Positions 1 to 9,600 of a stretch of DNA of 64,000 bases are shown here, in pieces. The position numbers were made by a program, and so were the translations under genes. This stretch comes from Rhizobium freirei PRF 81. Its GTDB lineage: Bacteria; Pseudomonadota; Alphaproteobacteria; Rhizobiales; Rhizobiaceae. Under the pieces are notes generated by a model that worked only from the letters and a program-made list of their open reading frames with translations, was not told the origin of the DNA and did not search any database. Every line of letters begins with the position of its first letter. Positions within the stretch are counted from its first letter, which is position 1. The stretch is taken from contig NZ_AQHN01000056.1 of NCBI RefSeq assembly GCF_000359745.1, positions 248,001 to 312,000 of the forward strand, given 5' to 3'.

Positions 1-654
1 GGCGTTGAAGCCGAGTTCCTCGAGGATTTGCATGGCCGCGCGGGATAGCTCAGCCGAGGCGCTGGTGCCGTAGCGATCGCCGAGGATGAAATCCGGGCGC
101 AAGTTGCTGCCGGCAATGCGGATGTTGCCCGGCATCGAATGGCAATCCACAAGGACGCCGAAGCCGAATTTGACATGGGTTCGCGCAATCAGCCGCCGAA
201 GCGTGGCATGATAGGGCTTGTAAATGGTGTCGATGCGTCTCAGCGCATCCTCGACCGGAACGCGGCGCGCATAGATCTCCATATTCTCGGCGACGATTCG
301 CGGGATGGTTCCGAGACCGCCGGCGACCCTTAGCGAATTGATATTGGCATAGGACGGCAGCGCCCCGTCGAACATGCGCGGATCGAGCTCATAGGGCTCA
401 CGATTCACATCGATATAGGCGCGCGGAAAATTGGCAAACAGCAGCGGCGCACCAAGGGAGCTTGCCGCCGAAAAAAGCTCTTCGACGTAATGATCTTCCG
501 AGCGGCGGATGGCGATACCCTGCAGGCGGGATTGGGCGATGAAATCGGGGGGATAGATGCGCCCGCTATGCGGGGAGCTGTAGACAAACGGTATCGTCTG
601 GGAGGCGGGCTCCAATACCTCGAAAATCTCGAAACTACGCATTTCCGCGGACAT
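1..654 (-). CDS. N-formylglutamate amidohydrolase family protein (3' end cut by window edge)
   Basis: The minus-strand frame stays open to base 1, so the C-terminus is missing. The N-terminal part reads like the N-formylglutamate amidohydrolase (FGase) family: an early PFVYSSPHSG motif, then VLVDCHSMPG about 160 residues in, and a following RPDFILGDRYG stretch. Such enzymes are zinc-dependent hydrolases that release formate and glutamate from N-formylglutamate in histidine degradation, although many rhizobial copies lie outside hut loci, as this one does. In-frame ATGs lie at 669, 654 and 642. I prefer 654 because a weak purine-rich stretch (GGTAAAG) precedes it; the choice is uncertain. The gene diverges from cpdR. 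Family assignment is good; the true substrate is inferred. Confidence 0.85.
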   Translation of the reverse strand, partial: MSAEMRSFEIFEVLEPASQTIPFVYSSPHSGRIYPPDFIAQSRLQGIAIRRSEDHYVEELFSAASSLGAPLLFANFPRAYIDVNREPYELDPRMFDGALPSYANINSLRVAGGLGTIPRIVAENMEIYARRVPVEDALRRIDTIYKPYHATLRRLIARTHVKFGFGVLVDCHSMPGNIRIAGSNLRPDFILGDRYGTSASAELSRAAMQILEELGFNA

Positions 655-939
655 CAACGTCTTTACCATGTCAACAACTTGTCGCAACAGTCATGTTGCC
701 AGTTGCATGACAGCAAGTCCATAGTAACTTGAACGAAATGGCCTTAATCCAAAGCGCCGTAGTTGAATTCTCCGGGTGCGTGATCAGCGGAAACCTAAGG
801 GGTTTTCGCCGGATTTGCTTGCGCCTCGAACAAATGCCAAATTGGTGCGTTATGCGCCATCATTCACGGCTTGTTTACGGCGGAGCGCTAACCTAAACCC
901 TCGACGTGCCCAACCAGACAAGATTGATTAGCGATAGAG

Positions 940-1305
940 ATGATGACCCAGAAGATACTTCTTGCCGAAGATGACAACGACATGCGTCGCTTCCTTGTGA
1001 AGGCGCTCGAAAAAGCCGGCTACAAGGTCTTGTCCTTTGACAATGGAGCAAGCGCTTATGACCGGTTGCGCGAAGAGCCGTTCTCGTTGCTTTTGACTGA
1101 CATCGTCATGCCGGAAATGGACGGCATCGAGCTGGCGCGCCGCGCCACCGAACTCGATCCCGACCTGAAAGTGATGTTCATCACCGGTTTTGCCGCCGTC
1201 GCATTGAACCCTGATTCGAAGGCGCCGAAGGATGCCAAGGTCCTTTCCAAGCCTTTCCACCTTCGCGAACTCGTTGACGAAGTCAACAAACTCCTTGCCG
1301 CGTAA
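940..1305 (+). CDS. cpdR: CpdR-type single-domain response regulator
   Basis: A 121-residue protein that is only a receiver domain. Visible features are the acidic pair in LLAEDDNDMRRFL, the phospho-acceptor Asp in LLLTDIVMPEMDG, the conserved Thr in VMFITGF and the Lys in VLSKPFH. Sequence and length match the CpdR family. In Caulobacter and Sinorhizobium, CpdR acts below the CckA-ChpT phosphorelay: unphosphorylated CpdR takes ClpXP to the pole and directs proteolysis of cell-cycle proteins. Two adjacent ATGs (940 and 943) are possible starts; an AGAG stretch lies immediately upstream. It is transcribed alone, divergently from the amidohydrolase gene and ahead of tRNA-Val. The cell-cycle role is inferred from the family. 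Confidence 0.93.
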   Translation: MMTQKILLAEDDNDMRRFLVKALEKAGYKVLSFDNGASAYDRLREEPFSLLLTDIVMPEMDGIELARRATELDPDLKVMFITGFAAVALNPDSKAPKDAKVLSKPFHLRELVDEVNKLLAA

Positions 1306-1345
1306 GGCTTTTGGCGGCCACGTCACAAAACCGAAAAAAAGCCTA

Positions 1346-1374
1346 TTGACGGCGACCAAGGTTTTGTGATCTAT
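1346..1374 (+). promoter_or_regulatory. Probable housekeeping-sigma promoter of tRNA-Val
   Basis: TTGACG at 1346-1351 and ATCTAT at 1369-1374 are separated by 17 bases, ending 15 bases before the tRNA. The strong TTGAC -35 and weaker -10 suit rhizobial stable-RNA promoters. Seen by eye only. Confidence 0.55.
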
Positions 1375-1389
1375 GCGCCGCCATCGGAT

Positions 1390-1464
<75 letters not shown>

Positions 1465-1483
1465 TCCTAATTCGCTGAAAAGC

Positions 1484-1514
1484 AAGGCCTTTCGAGAAAT
1501 CGAAAGGCCTTTTT
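1484..1514 (+). terminator. Intrinsic terminator after tRNA-Val
   Basis: An 11-base inverted repeat (AAGGCCTTTCG / CGAAAGGCCTT) with a six-base loop runs into a T tract. It ends the tRNA transcript and could also end minus-strand transcription from the gene at 1601-1909. Confidence 0.85.
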
Positions 1515-1600
1515 AGTTTCAGGTCGCTCGATAGAGCGCCAACGTCGTCAAAGCGAAACCGGCCGAAGAACAGCCCAACGGTCCGACGATTTGCAGACGC

Positions 1601-1909
1601 TCAGCGGTCCAGGAAATTCCGGAAGACTTCCGTCGTCGGATAGGCGTAGGCGCCACGGTCGATAAAACCCTGGCGGTAGAGGCAAGCTCGCAGAGCCAGC
1701 CAGTAAAGCGTGCTGTTCGGGTCGGGCGACCCACGCCGCCAGGAATAGGCCTCGGGCTCGCAATGATTGAGCGCCCTGTCATATCTTGCCAGCACCACCG
1801 GATCGCTGTCGGCACGAATGCCCTGGTGGATCTGATAGTTCGAAGGCGCCTCACCTGCGGAGACGCATGCCAGGCTCAAAATCGCTCCCAGCGCTAACAT
1901 CATTCTCAT
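1601..1909 (-). CDS. Small exported protein of unknown function
   Basis: About 102 residues from the ATG at 1909, which has GGAG about ten bases upstream; longer in-frame starts lack such a site. The N-terminus is a short hydrophobic signal (MRMMLALGAILSLACVSAGE). The SLAC near residue 15 resembles a weak lipobox, so the product could be a lipoprotein or simply secreted. The rest contains three more Cys (in NHCEPEA, LRACLYR and the signal region) and a WLALRACLYRQGF helix. I do not recognise a named family. It is a lone gene between tRNA-Val and a divergent small gene. Coding status rests on the ribosome-binding site, signal peptide and composition. Confidence 0.6.
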   Translation of the reverse strand: MRMMLALGAILSLACVSAGEAPSNYQIHQGIRADSDPVVLARYDRALNHCEPEAYSWRRGSPDPNSTLYWLALRACLYRQGFIDRGAYAYPTTEVFRNFLDR

Positions 1910-2122
1910 GTGCTTCGATCTCCAACTTACCGCGTCCCGAAAAATTCGAGCGCAAGTGGAGAATAATCGCCTTTTGAAAGTTAGCCAATCACATGCTTTG
2001 GTCGGCTGCGATTGCGGCTTGCACGCAGCCTGCGACACAAGTTCCCGCGACAAGCCGCTTGACTTCCGGCCGGACCGTCATCCTACTGTCATATCAGCGC
2101 ATCGATCATACGGGAGGATGAG

Positions 2123-2365
2123 ATGACGGTGATGAAGCGGCAGTTCTACAAGAACCACAAGCCCAATGGTGACGAATATATGTTCCACCTCGCCCGCGAC
2201 ACCGAAAGCGGCGAGGTCTTCGTCATTCGCCAGGCGGATTTTGTCGTCGACGGTGGCAGCGAGAAAGCCATGACCCTCTACGAATTCCTGGCCGGCGGCG
2301 GCAATCGCCAGAACGCCCTGCTGCAGCTGATCGGCTCACTCGTCCCGGAAGCAGCGCAGCACTGA
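2123..2365 (+). CDS. Conserved-looking small soluble protein, function unknown
   Basis: An 80-residue protein starting at an ATG preceded by a clear GGAGG at 2113-2117. The sequence is mixed and soluble (NGDEYMFHLARDTESGEVFV, then VDGGSEKAMTLYEFLAGGG), with no membrane segment, signal or recognisable motif. The beta-rich N-terminal half and amphipathic C-terminal half suggest a compact domain. No neighbour explains it: a divergent small exported gene lies upstream and a secreted protein gene downstream on the same strand. No function is proposed. Confidence 0.7.
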   Translation: MTVMKRQFYKNHKPNGDEYMFHLARDTESGEVFVIRQADFVVDGGSEKAMTLYEFLAGGGNRQNALLQLIGSLVPEAAQH

Positions 2366-2544
2366 GGCCGTCTCCCAGAGACGCTGTCGTCCAGAAGCAA
2401 CGGCTTGCGCAAGGTCAGCATCCTGAAGCGCAAAGAGCGATCATGAAACATCGCCATGCGCTTCGGGCGGGCTTGGCTTGAGCTTCGGGTTGACTGCCAC
2501 ATTTTGATCGGCGAATCTGCACGGGCTTGAAAGGAGCCCCTCTT

Positions 2545-3018
2545 ATGCGATTCGCAGGCATTGCTTTTGGATTGACGGCGCTGGTCGCCACATCGGCCAC
2601 GGCCGCGACAGTGGAGAATTTTCCGACGCAGGGCGTCACCGTCGTCAGTGGAAAATGCTCCAAACTCGTGGTCGGCAAACTCGATGCCTCCAAGGGCTGC
2701 ACGGGCGAACTCGCCAGCGTGACGGGGCCGGATGGCTCAGTGACCTTCATTTTCACGTCCGGCGGTAAAATGCTCGGCTTCCAGGGCGACGGCAGAGGCA
2801 TCAAGCCAGGCAGCCAGAAGGGCACGGCACAGCTGCCGATCGACGTTATTTCGACCGGCGCCGGCAACAAGATGTCTGGCGTCGAAGCAAAGGGCACTTG
2901 CACCTTCGCAAACCCCTATGCCGGCAAGCCGGTCGCCATCGAATGCTCGGCCAAATCGCCCAAAATGAGTTTCAACGGCAGCTTCACCTCCGACGGCAAG
3001 ACGCCCCGACACAAGTAG
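2545..3018 (+). CDS. Secreted hypothetical protein
   Basis: A 157-residue protein from the ATG at 2545, with AAGGAG at about 2530-2536. An N-terminal Sec signal (MRFAGIAFGLTALVATSATA) is followed by a mature, beta-rich, Gly/Ser/Thr-rich domain. Four Cys sit in the mature part (SGKCSKL, SKGCTGE, KGTCTFA, AIECSAK), which would suit two disulfides in the periplasm. I do not recognise the family. A TTG codon 18 bases upstream is in frame but lies before the ribosome-binding site, so it is rejected as the start. The gene appears monocistronic. Confidence 0.72.
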   Translation: MRFAGIAFGLTALVATSATAATVENFPTQGVTVVSGKCSKLVVGKLDASKGCTGELASVTGPDGSVTFIFTSGGKMLGFQGDGRGIKPGSQKGTAQLPIDVISTGAGNKMSGVEAKGTCTFANPYAGKPVAIECSAKSPKMSFNGSFTSDGKTPRHK

Positions 3019-3048
3019 CCGTCACTTATCGAATGGCCTGCGATGGGC

Positions 3049-3300
3049 TTAGTGTCGCGAGCCGGCTTTCGGCTTATGGCCGTGATTGGCATCGGCCGGC
3101 GCCTCGCGCGACAGGTCGGCGCCATTGATATGAGCGGGAACGTGAACGTCTTCATGCGTCACGGGATGCAAGGTCAGATCGACCTGATGTGGTGGCAAGA
3201 CCTGCGCCTGGCGAAGCGTATTCGGTCGTGCCTTCTTCTGCCGCTCGGTCAGTTCCGGTTTCTGCTTTTGCTCTTTGCGATGAATGGGATTGGGGCTCAT
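3049..3300 (-). CDS. Small basic hydrophilic protein, function unknown
   Basis: An 83-residue protein. Its ATG at 3300 is preceded on the minus strand by AGGAGAAG at ideal spacing. The sequence is very hydrophilic and rich in Lys, Arg, His, Pro and Gln (KEQKQKPELTERQKKARP near the start, HPVTHEDVHVPAHI in the middle), with no hydrophobic segment. It is probably largely disordered, and no family is recognised. It converges on the secreted protein gene. A longer plus-strand frame overlaps it, but that frame has no ribosome-binding site and an atypical composition. Confidence 0.6.
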   Translation of the reverse strand: MSPNPIHRKEQKQKPELTERQKKARPNTLRQAQVLPPHQVDLTLHPVTHEDVHVPAHINGADLSREAPADANHGHKPKAGSRH

Positions 3301-3697
3301 GGAAGCTTCTCCTATCAGTCATTGTCGCCAGAGTGCACGGACGGTACAAACAAGCCTGATGGGCAAACGCGACCTTTCCCGTTTGGTTCCTCAATTTCTC
3401 AATTTGGAAGCAGAACTGCGAAGGGAGATTTCAACCCTAGACACTTGACGTGCGTCGTGACTTCACTAACTTATAGCTTATCTCCGCGCCCCCTGACATC
3501 GGCGGCGGATTGAACTTTGGTGCCGGGCCCCTCTGGCGAGAGTTTTTACGGCGCTCTCGCGATGTCGGTACCGCCTGCAGATGAGCCGGCGGACTTCTTT
3601 CCATGAATAGCTTGACCATGCCTCACCCGCATGCCGTCTACGGCATGTGGCTGCGCGCTTTAATGGGCTTCACCACCTTCCTCCGCGGGGTGCGCCC
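3301..3697. other. Intergenic region with stem-loops ahead of the DUF475 gene
   Basis: No convincing gene. Three inverted repeats lie in the second half: a GCGAGAG/CTCTCGC pair around 3535-3565; a GC-rich pair around 3570-3595; and a near-perfect hairpin at 3629-3648 (ATGCCG, TCTA loop, CGGCAT), 50 bases before the DUF475 start. TTGACG at 3445-3450 could be a -35 element, but its -10 is unclear. The structures could form an RNA leader. I did not recognise a known riboswitch consensus. Confidence 0.45.
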
Positions 3698-4798
3698 ATG
3701 ACATCGCCCACCGCTTCCAAATCCGTGCTCAGCTATTTCAGCTGGGCTTTTGCCGTTACCGTGGGTGGCCTGGCCCTCGGAGCCTTTTTGGGCTGGAACA
3801 CGACCGGCACGTTCGGCGGCCTCGCCACCGCTTTCTTCATCTGCGCGGTCCTGGCCGTGCTGGAGATTTCGCTTTCCTTCGACAATGCCATCGTCAATGC
3901 CAACAAGTTGAAGGAAATGACACCGGTCTGGCAGCATCGCTTCCTGACCTGGGGCATCATCATTGCCGTCTTCGGCATGCGCATCATCTTTCCGCTGGCA
4001 ATCGTCGCCATTGCCGCCTGGATCGACCCCTGGGAGGCACTGAAACTCGCCGCCACCAAGCCCGAGCAATATGCGGAAATCATGCACGCCGCACATCTGC
4101 CCATCGCCGCCTTCGGCGGCACCTTCCTGATGATGGTAGGCCTGACTTACTTCTTCAACTACGAGAAGGATGTTCATTGGATCGGCTTCATCGAGAAGCG
4201 GATGGCGCATTTCGCCACCGTCAAGGGCATCGAAATCGCCTTCGTGCTGATTCTCGTCCTCATCTTCACCTCGGTGCTCGACGGTGACGACGCCACGGCC
4301 TTCCTTCACGCCTCGATCTATGGCCTGCTGACCTTCCTGCTTGTCGAGGTTCTTGCGGGCTTCCTGGACGCCTCGCAAAGGACGATGAGCGCGGCAGCAA
4401 GAGGCGGCTTCGGTGCGTTTCTCTACCTCGAAATTCTCGACGCCAGCTTCTCCTTCGACGGCGTCATCGGCGCCTTCGCCCTCACACAGAACCTGTTCAT
4501 CATTGCCATCGGCCTCGGCATCGGCGCGATGTATGTCCGCTCGATGACGATCATGCTGGTGGAGAAAGGCACGCTCGCCCATTACCGCTACCTGGAGCAT
4601 GGCGCCTTCTACGCCATCCTGATCCTCTCGGTGATCATGTATATCCAGACATTGACGCACATCCCGGAAGTCATCACCGGCCTTGGCGGCGCGGCCCTGA
4701 TCGGTATCTCGCTCTGGTCGTCGATCCGTTACAATAAGCGCAACGCCCTCGCCCAGGCGCCAGTGCAAGACGAAGAGAGAGATCGGGCGGAAGCCTGA
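3698..4798 (+). CDS. DUF475 / TerC-like integral membrane protein
   Basis: A 366-residue polytopic membrane protein with about eight hydrophobic segments. The signature is the repeated acidic intramembrane motif: EISLSFDNAIVNANK near residue 65 and EILDASFSFDGVIGAFAL near residue 250, as in the TerC/Alx/DUF475 superfamily. TerC-type proteins are linked to metal ion (notably manganese) efflux and tellurite resistance; whether this one moves a metal is inference. The ATG at 3698 is chosen because the upstream GTG (3647) would add a non-hydrophobic extension starting inside a hairpin. The gene stands alone behind a structured leader and is followed by a strong terminator. Confidence 0.88.
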   Translation: MTSPTASKSVLSYFSWAFAVTVGGLALGAFLGWNTTGTFGGLATAFFICAVLAVLEISLSFDNAIVNANKLKEMTPVWQHRFLTWGIIIAVFGMRIIFPLAIVAIAAWIDPWEALKLAATKPEQYAEIMHAAHLPIAAFGGTFLMMVGLTYFFNYEKDVHWIGFIEKRMAHFATVKGIEIAFVLILVLIFTSVLDGDDATAFLHASIYGLLTFLLVEVLAGFLDASQRTMSAAARGGFGAFLYLEILDASFSFDGVIGAFALTQNLFIIAIGLGIGAMYVRSMTIMLVEKGTLAHYRYLEHGAFYAILILSVIMYIQTLTHIPEVITGLGGAALIGISLWSSIRYNKRNALAQAPVQDEERDRAEA

Positions 4799-4814
4799 AC
4801 AACCCTGCCGCGAT

Positions 4815-4846
4815 CGCCGCCGCCCGAGGACGGGCGGCGGCGTCTT
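4815..4846 (+). terminator. Intrinsic terminator after the DUF475 gene
   Basis: A 12-base perfect inverted repeat (CGCCGCCGCCCG / CGGGCGGCGGCG) with loop AGGA, followed by a short T/C-rich run, 17 bases after the stop codon. Confidence 0.8.
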
Positions 4847-5088
4847 CCATGACGAAGACCCTTTTTACCTCTCCGCATTTTCCTTCAGGAAGCGCGTCCA
4901 GCAGGCATTCGCTGGACTTTCCAGACGGAGGTTGCCTATTGTTTACGATCTCGACGCATTAGTGCTGGCGCGTTACGAAAAAATATAGCAATGGCGATAG
5001 AAGTTGTCGGAGGAGTGAGAGCGAAAAAGCGCAATGGTTGCGCATCGCCGAGATATCTCCCGAATGAAATGTCTAGGAGAGGCAGAGC

Positions 5089-6516
5089 ATGGCAGCAAAA
5101 ATCGTTCCCGTGATCATGGCAGGAGGCAAGGGGACGCGGTTGTGGCCGCTATCGCGTGCTTCGGCCCCGAAGCAGTTCATTCAATTCATCGGCGACAGCA
5201 CACTGTTTCAGAACACGCTGAAGCGCGTTGCGGATCGGGAGCTCTACGAAGCGCCGATCGTTCTGACCAATGAGGAGTTCCGCTTCCTCGTCGCCGAACA
5301 GGCGCGCGAGCTCGATCTGAAGCTGGCGGCCATATTGCTGGAGCCGGTCGCCCGCAACACCGCCGCCGCCGTTGCTGCCGCAGCTGTGCTGGTCAGCGAG
5401 CTTTTCGGCGAGGACGCGATCATGCACGTCCTGGGTTCCGACTACGAGATCGACGCCAGCAAGACCTATTACGACTGCGTGCGCCTGGCGCGCGATACCG
5501 CGCTTCAAGGCAAGCTCGTCACCTTCGGTATCAAGCCGACCGAGCCCGCCACCGGCTATGGCTACATCGAAAGCGGCAAGGCGCTGCCATCAGGCGCGCA
5601 TGCCGTCAAGCGCTTCGTCGAGAAGCCTGCCCTGGAGAAGGCAGAGGAGATGGTTGCCAGCGGCCATTTCTACTGGAACTCGGGCATGTTCATGTTCTCG
5701 GCCGCTCAGCTTCTCGCCGAGATGAAGGAATTTGCGCCCGACGTCGAAAAGGCTGCCGCCAAGGCCGTTTCCAAATCGACCCGCGACCTCGATTTCACCC
5801 GCCTCGACGCCGACACCTTCTCCAAGAGCCCGGACATCTCGATCGACTATGCCCTGATGGAAAAGACGGCCAATGCCGCCGTCGTCCCGTCGCCCTTCAC
5901 CTGGTCCGATCTCGGCAGCTGGGATGCGGTCTGGAAGGTGGGCAAGCGCGACGAGAGCGGCAACGTCTCCACCGGCGCTACGACGCTGGTCAACACGAAG
6001 AATTCGCTTGTCATGTCGCACAGCCTCCATGTGGCCGTGCAGGGCCTTGAAGACGTCGCCGTCATCGCCAGCGAAGATGCCGTCTATGTCGGGCCTCTCA
6101 AGGACAGCCAGGAAGTCGGCAAGCTCGTCAAATTGCTGGCAAGCGAGAAGAAGACCGCCAAGCTCACCGAGACGCACCCGACCTCTTATCGCCCCTGGGG
6201 CGGCTATACGTCGGTGCTGAACGGCGACCGCTTCCAGGTCAAGCGCATCTTCGTGCTACCCGGCAAGAAATTGTCTCTGCAAAAGCATCATCATCGTTCC
6301 GAGCACTGGGTCGTCGTCAAGGGTACGGCGGAAGTGACGGTCGGCGAAAACGTGCAGATGCTGCGCGAAAACGAATCGGTCTATATCCCGCTCGGCGAAG
6401 TGCATCGCCTGTCCAATCCCGGCAAGATCCTGCTGGAGCTCATCGAAGTACAAACCGGCTCCTACCTCGGCGAAGACGATATCATCCGCCTCGTCGACGA
6501 ATTCGGCAGAAGCTGA
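5089..6516 (+). CDS. manC: Mannose-1-phosphate guanylyltransferase / mannose-6-phosphate isomerase
   Basis: A 475-residue type II bifunctional enzyme. The N-terminal nucleotidyltransferase shows VIMAGGKGTRLWPLSR near residue 8 and PKQF shortly after. The C-terminal cupin phosphomannose isomerase domain shows RPWGGYTSV near residue 368, then KKLSLQKHHHRSEHWVVVKG and a metal-binding YIPLGEVHRLSNPG. It makes mannose-6-phosphate and GDP-mannose for exopolysaccharide, lipopolysaccharide or GDP-fucose synthesis. The start has GGAG at 5076-5079. No other polysaccharide gene is adjacent, so it is probably transcribed alone between two terminators. Length matches the family (about 470). Confidence 0.94.
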   Translation: MAAKIVPVIMAGGKGTRLWPLSRASAPKQFIQFIGDSTLFQNTLKRVADRELYEAPIVLTNEEFRFLVAEQARELDLKLAAILLEPVARNTAAAVAAAAVLVSELFGEDAIMHVLGSDYEIDASKTYYDCVRLARDTALQGKLVTFGIKPTEPATGYGYIESGKALPSGAHAVKRFVEKPALEKAEEMVASGHFYWNSGMFMFSAAQLLAEMKEFAPDVEKAAAKAVSKSTRDLDFTRLDADTFSKSPDISIDYALMEKTANAAVVPSPFTWSDLGSWDAVWKVGKRDESGNVSTGATTLVNTKNSLVMSHSLHVAVQGLEDVAVIASEDAVYVGPLKDSQEVGKLVKLLASEKKTAKLTETHPTSYRPWGGYTSVLNGDRFQVKRIFVLPGKKLSLQKHHHRSEHWVVVKGTAEVTVGENVQMLRENESVYIPLGEVHRLSNPGKILLELIEVQTGSYLGEDDIIRLVDEFGRS

Positions 6517-6543
6517 TCGAAACAACGAAATCGAGATTTCAGA

Positions 6544-6576
6544 ACGGCGGGCGAAAGCTCGCCGTCTTTGCTTTTG
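6544..6576 (+). terminator. Intrinsic terminator after manC
   Basis: ACGGCGGGC, loop GAAA, then GCTCGCCGT (nine pairs, one G-T), followed by CTTTGCTTTT. Confidence 0.75.
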
Positions 6577-6697
6577 GCTTTGCACGGCGAGACCTTGATG
6601 AAACGCCGACACGACTTGCTTTCTTTCGCTGCATTGCACACACTGCCTGTGGGAACAGCAATCACCGCACAACGATGCGGGCTAGGCGAAGAGACAT

Positions 6698-9600
6698 ATG
6701 GCGATCAAGGCAAGCATCTATCATCTCACCCATTACAAGTACGACAATCCGGTCCGCCTCGGCCCCCAGATCATCCGCCTGAAACCCGCCTCGCATTCCA
6801 AGACCCGCGTGCTGAGCCACTCGCTGAAGGTCACACCCTCCAATCATTTCGTGAACCTGCAGCAGGATCCGTATGGCAACTATCTCGCCCGGTTCGTCTT
6901 CCCCGATCCGGTGACCGAGCTGAAGATCGAGGTCGATCTCGTCGCCGATATGACGGTCTACAACCCCTTCGACTTCTTCGTCGAAGAGGAAGCCACCAAA
7001 TGGCCCTTCGACTATCCCGAGACCATCCGCGAGGATCTGTCCATCTATATGAAGCCGGAGGAGCCAAGCCCCAGGGTGAAAGCCTTCCTCGCCACGCTCG
7101 ACCGCTCGGAACAAAAAACCGTCGACATGATCGTCGGCCTTAACACGCGTCTGCAGAAGGAAATCGGCTACGTCATCCGCATGGAAGCCGGCGTACAGAC
7201 GCCCGAGGAGACGCTGGAGACGGCCAGGGGCTCCTGCCGCGACACGAGCTGGCTGCTGGTGCAGGTGCTGCGCCATCTCGGCCTCGCCGCCCGTTTCGTC
7301 TCCGGCTATCTCATCCAGCTCACGCCCGACCTGAAGGCGCTCGACGGCCCTTCCGGCACCGAGGTCGATTTCACCGATCTGCATGCCTGGGCGGAAGTCT
7401 ACCTTCCCGGTGCCGGCTGGGTCGGCCTCGACCCAACCTCGGGCCTTCTGACGGGCGAGAGCCATGTCCCGCTTGCCGCCACGCCGCATTACCGCAATGC
7501 CGCACCGATCTCCGGCGGCTATGTCGGCGAAGCCAGGACCGAATTCGATTTCGACATGAAGGTCACCCGCGTCGCCGAGCACCCGCGCATCACCAAGCCC
7601 TTCTCCGACGAAAGCTGGGAGGAGCTGGACGAACTCGGCGAAAAGGTCGATACCATCCTCAGAGAAGACGATGTGCGCCTCACCATGGGCGGCGAACCGA
7701 CCTTCGTATCGATCGACGATTTCCAGTCCGAGGAATGGAACACCGCCGCCGTCGGCCCAACCAAGCGTGAAAAGGCCGATACACTGATCCGCCGCCTGCG
7801 CGAGCGCTTCGCGCCGAACGGCTTCCTGCATTATGGCCAGGGCAAATGGTATCCCGGCGAAAGCCTGCCGCGCTGGACCTTCTCGCTCTACTGGCGGCGC
7901 GACGGCCTGCCGATCTGGTCGAACCCCGACCTGATCGCCAATGAGGGCCGCAACTATAGCGTCACTGAGGACGATGCCGGCCGCCTGCTGACGGCCATCG
8001 CCGGTGAGCTCGACATCGAACCGGACAACGTGGTCCCCGCCTTCGAAGATCCAGCGGAATGGCTGGTGAAGGAAGCGAACCTGCCCGACAATGTCGATCC
8101 GTCCAACTCGAAGCTGAAGGACCCGGAGGAACGCTCGCGCATGGCCCGCGTCTTCGAACGCGGCCTGACGCGCCCCACGGGCTATATTCTCCCGATACAA
8201 GCATGGAACGCGCGCGCCAGCGGCCGTCGCTGGACGAGCGAGAAATGGCGCACACGCCGCGGCCGCATCTTCCTGACGCCAGGCGACAGCCCGGTCGGCT
8301 ATCGCCTGCCGCTGAATTCACTCGGCTGGATACCGGCGTCGCAATATCCCTACATCAACCCGATGGACCCGACGATCCCGCGCGAGGCACTGCCCGATTA
8401 CGGCGAAGACAAGGGCCGGCCACTCCAAGCGGCCCATTTCCAGCCTTTTACCGGCCAGCAGCCGGTCATGCCGCAATCCGTCGGTGAGATCGGCGGCTAT
8501 GTCCGCACCGCCATCAGCGTCGAGCCGCGTGACGGGCGGCTTTGCATCTTCATGCCGCCGACGGTCAATGTCGAGGACTACCTTGACCTCGTCGCCTCCG
8601 CCGAGCGCGCGGCCGCGGCTCTGAACCTGCCGGTTCATATCGAAGGCTATCCGCCGCCGCAGGATGAGCGCATCAACGTCATCCGCGTCGCGCCCGATCC
8701 CGGCGTCATCGAGGTGAACATTCATCCGGCATCGAGCTGGAAGGAAACGGTCGACATCACCACGGCTGTTTATGACGAGGCTCGCGCCAGCCGGCTCGGC
8801 ACCGACAAGTTCATGATCGACGGCCGCCACACCGGCACGGGCGGCGGCAACCATGTCGTCGTCGGCGGCCGCAGCACCATGGACAGCCCCTTCCTGCGCC
8901 GTCCCGACCTGTTGAAGAGCCTGGTGCTGCACTGGCAGCGGCATCCCTCGCTCTCCTATCTTTTCTCCGGCATGTTCATCGGCCCGACCAGCCAGGCGCC
9001 GCGCATCGACGAAGCCCGTCATGACAGTCTCTATGAGCTGGAAATTGCGCTGGCTCAGGTGCCAGCACCCGGCCGCGGCTTGCCGCCGCTTCCATGGCTG
9101 GTAGATCGCCTCTTCCGCAATCTCCTCACGGACGTCACCGGCAACACCCACCGCTCGGAAATCTGCATCGACAAGCTTTTTTCGCCGGATGGCCCGACCG
9201 GACGGCTTGGCCTCGTCGAATTCCGCGGCTTCGAAATGCCGCCGAATGCCCGCATGAGCCTCGCCCAGCAATTGCTGGTACGCGCGCTGATCGCCCGCTT
9301 CTGGCGTAACCCGATCGACGGCCGGTTCGTGCGCTGGGGCACGACGCTGCACGACCGCTTCATGCTGCCGCACTATATCTGGCAGGATTTTCTCGACGTG
9401 CTTTCCGACCTCCGCGAAAACGGTTTCGACCTCAGGCCCGAATGGTTTCAAGCGCAGCTTGAATTCCGCTTCCCCTTCTGCGGCGAAGTCGAATATGAGG
9501 GCAACAAGCTGGAACTGCGGCAAGCGCTGGAGCCGTGGCATGTGATGGGCGAAGAAGGTGCGATCGGCGGCACGGTGCGTTATGTCGATTCGTCGGTGGA

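Noticed and set aside
690-711. GTCATG / CATGAC inverted repeat upstream of the amidohydrolase gene
   Set aside because: Only six bases per arm; no link to a known hut operator, and it may be chance.
3480-3697. Manganese (yybP-ykoY) riboswitch before the DUF475 gene
   Set aside because: I could not find the conserved core of that riboswitch; only unassigned hairpins are visible.
3638-4768. Minus-strand frame of 376 codons opposite the DUF475 gene
   Set aside because: It is a composition artefact; the plus strand encodes a membrane protein with conserved acidic motifs.
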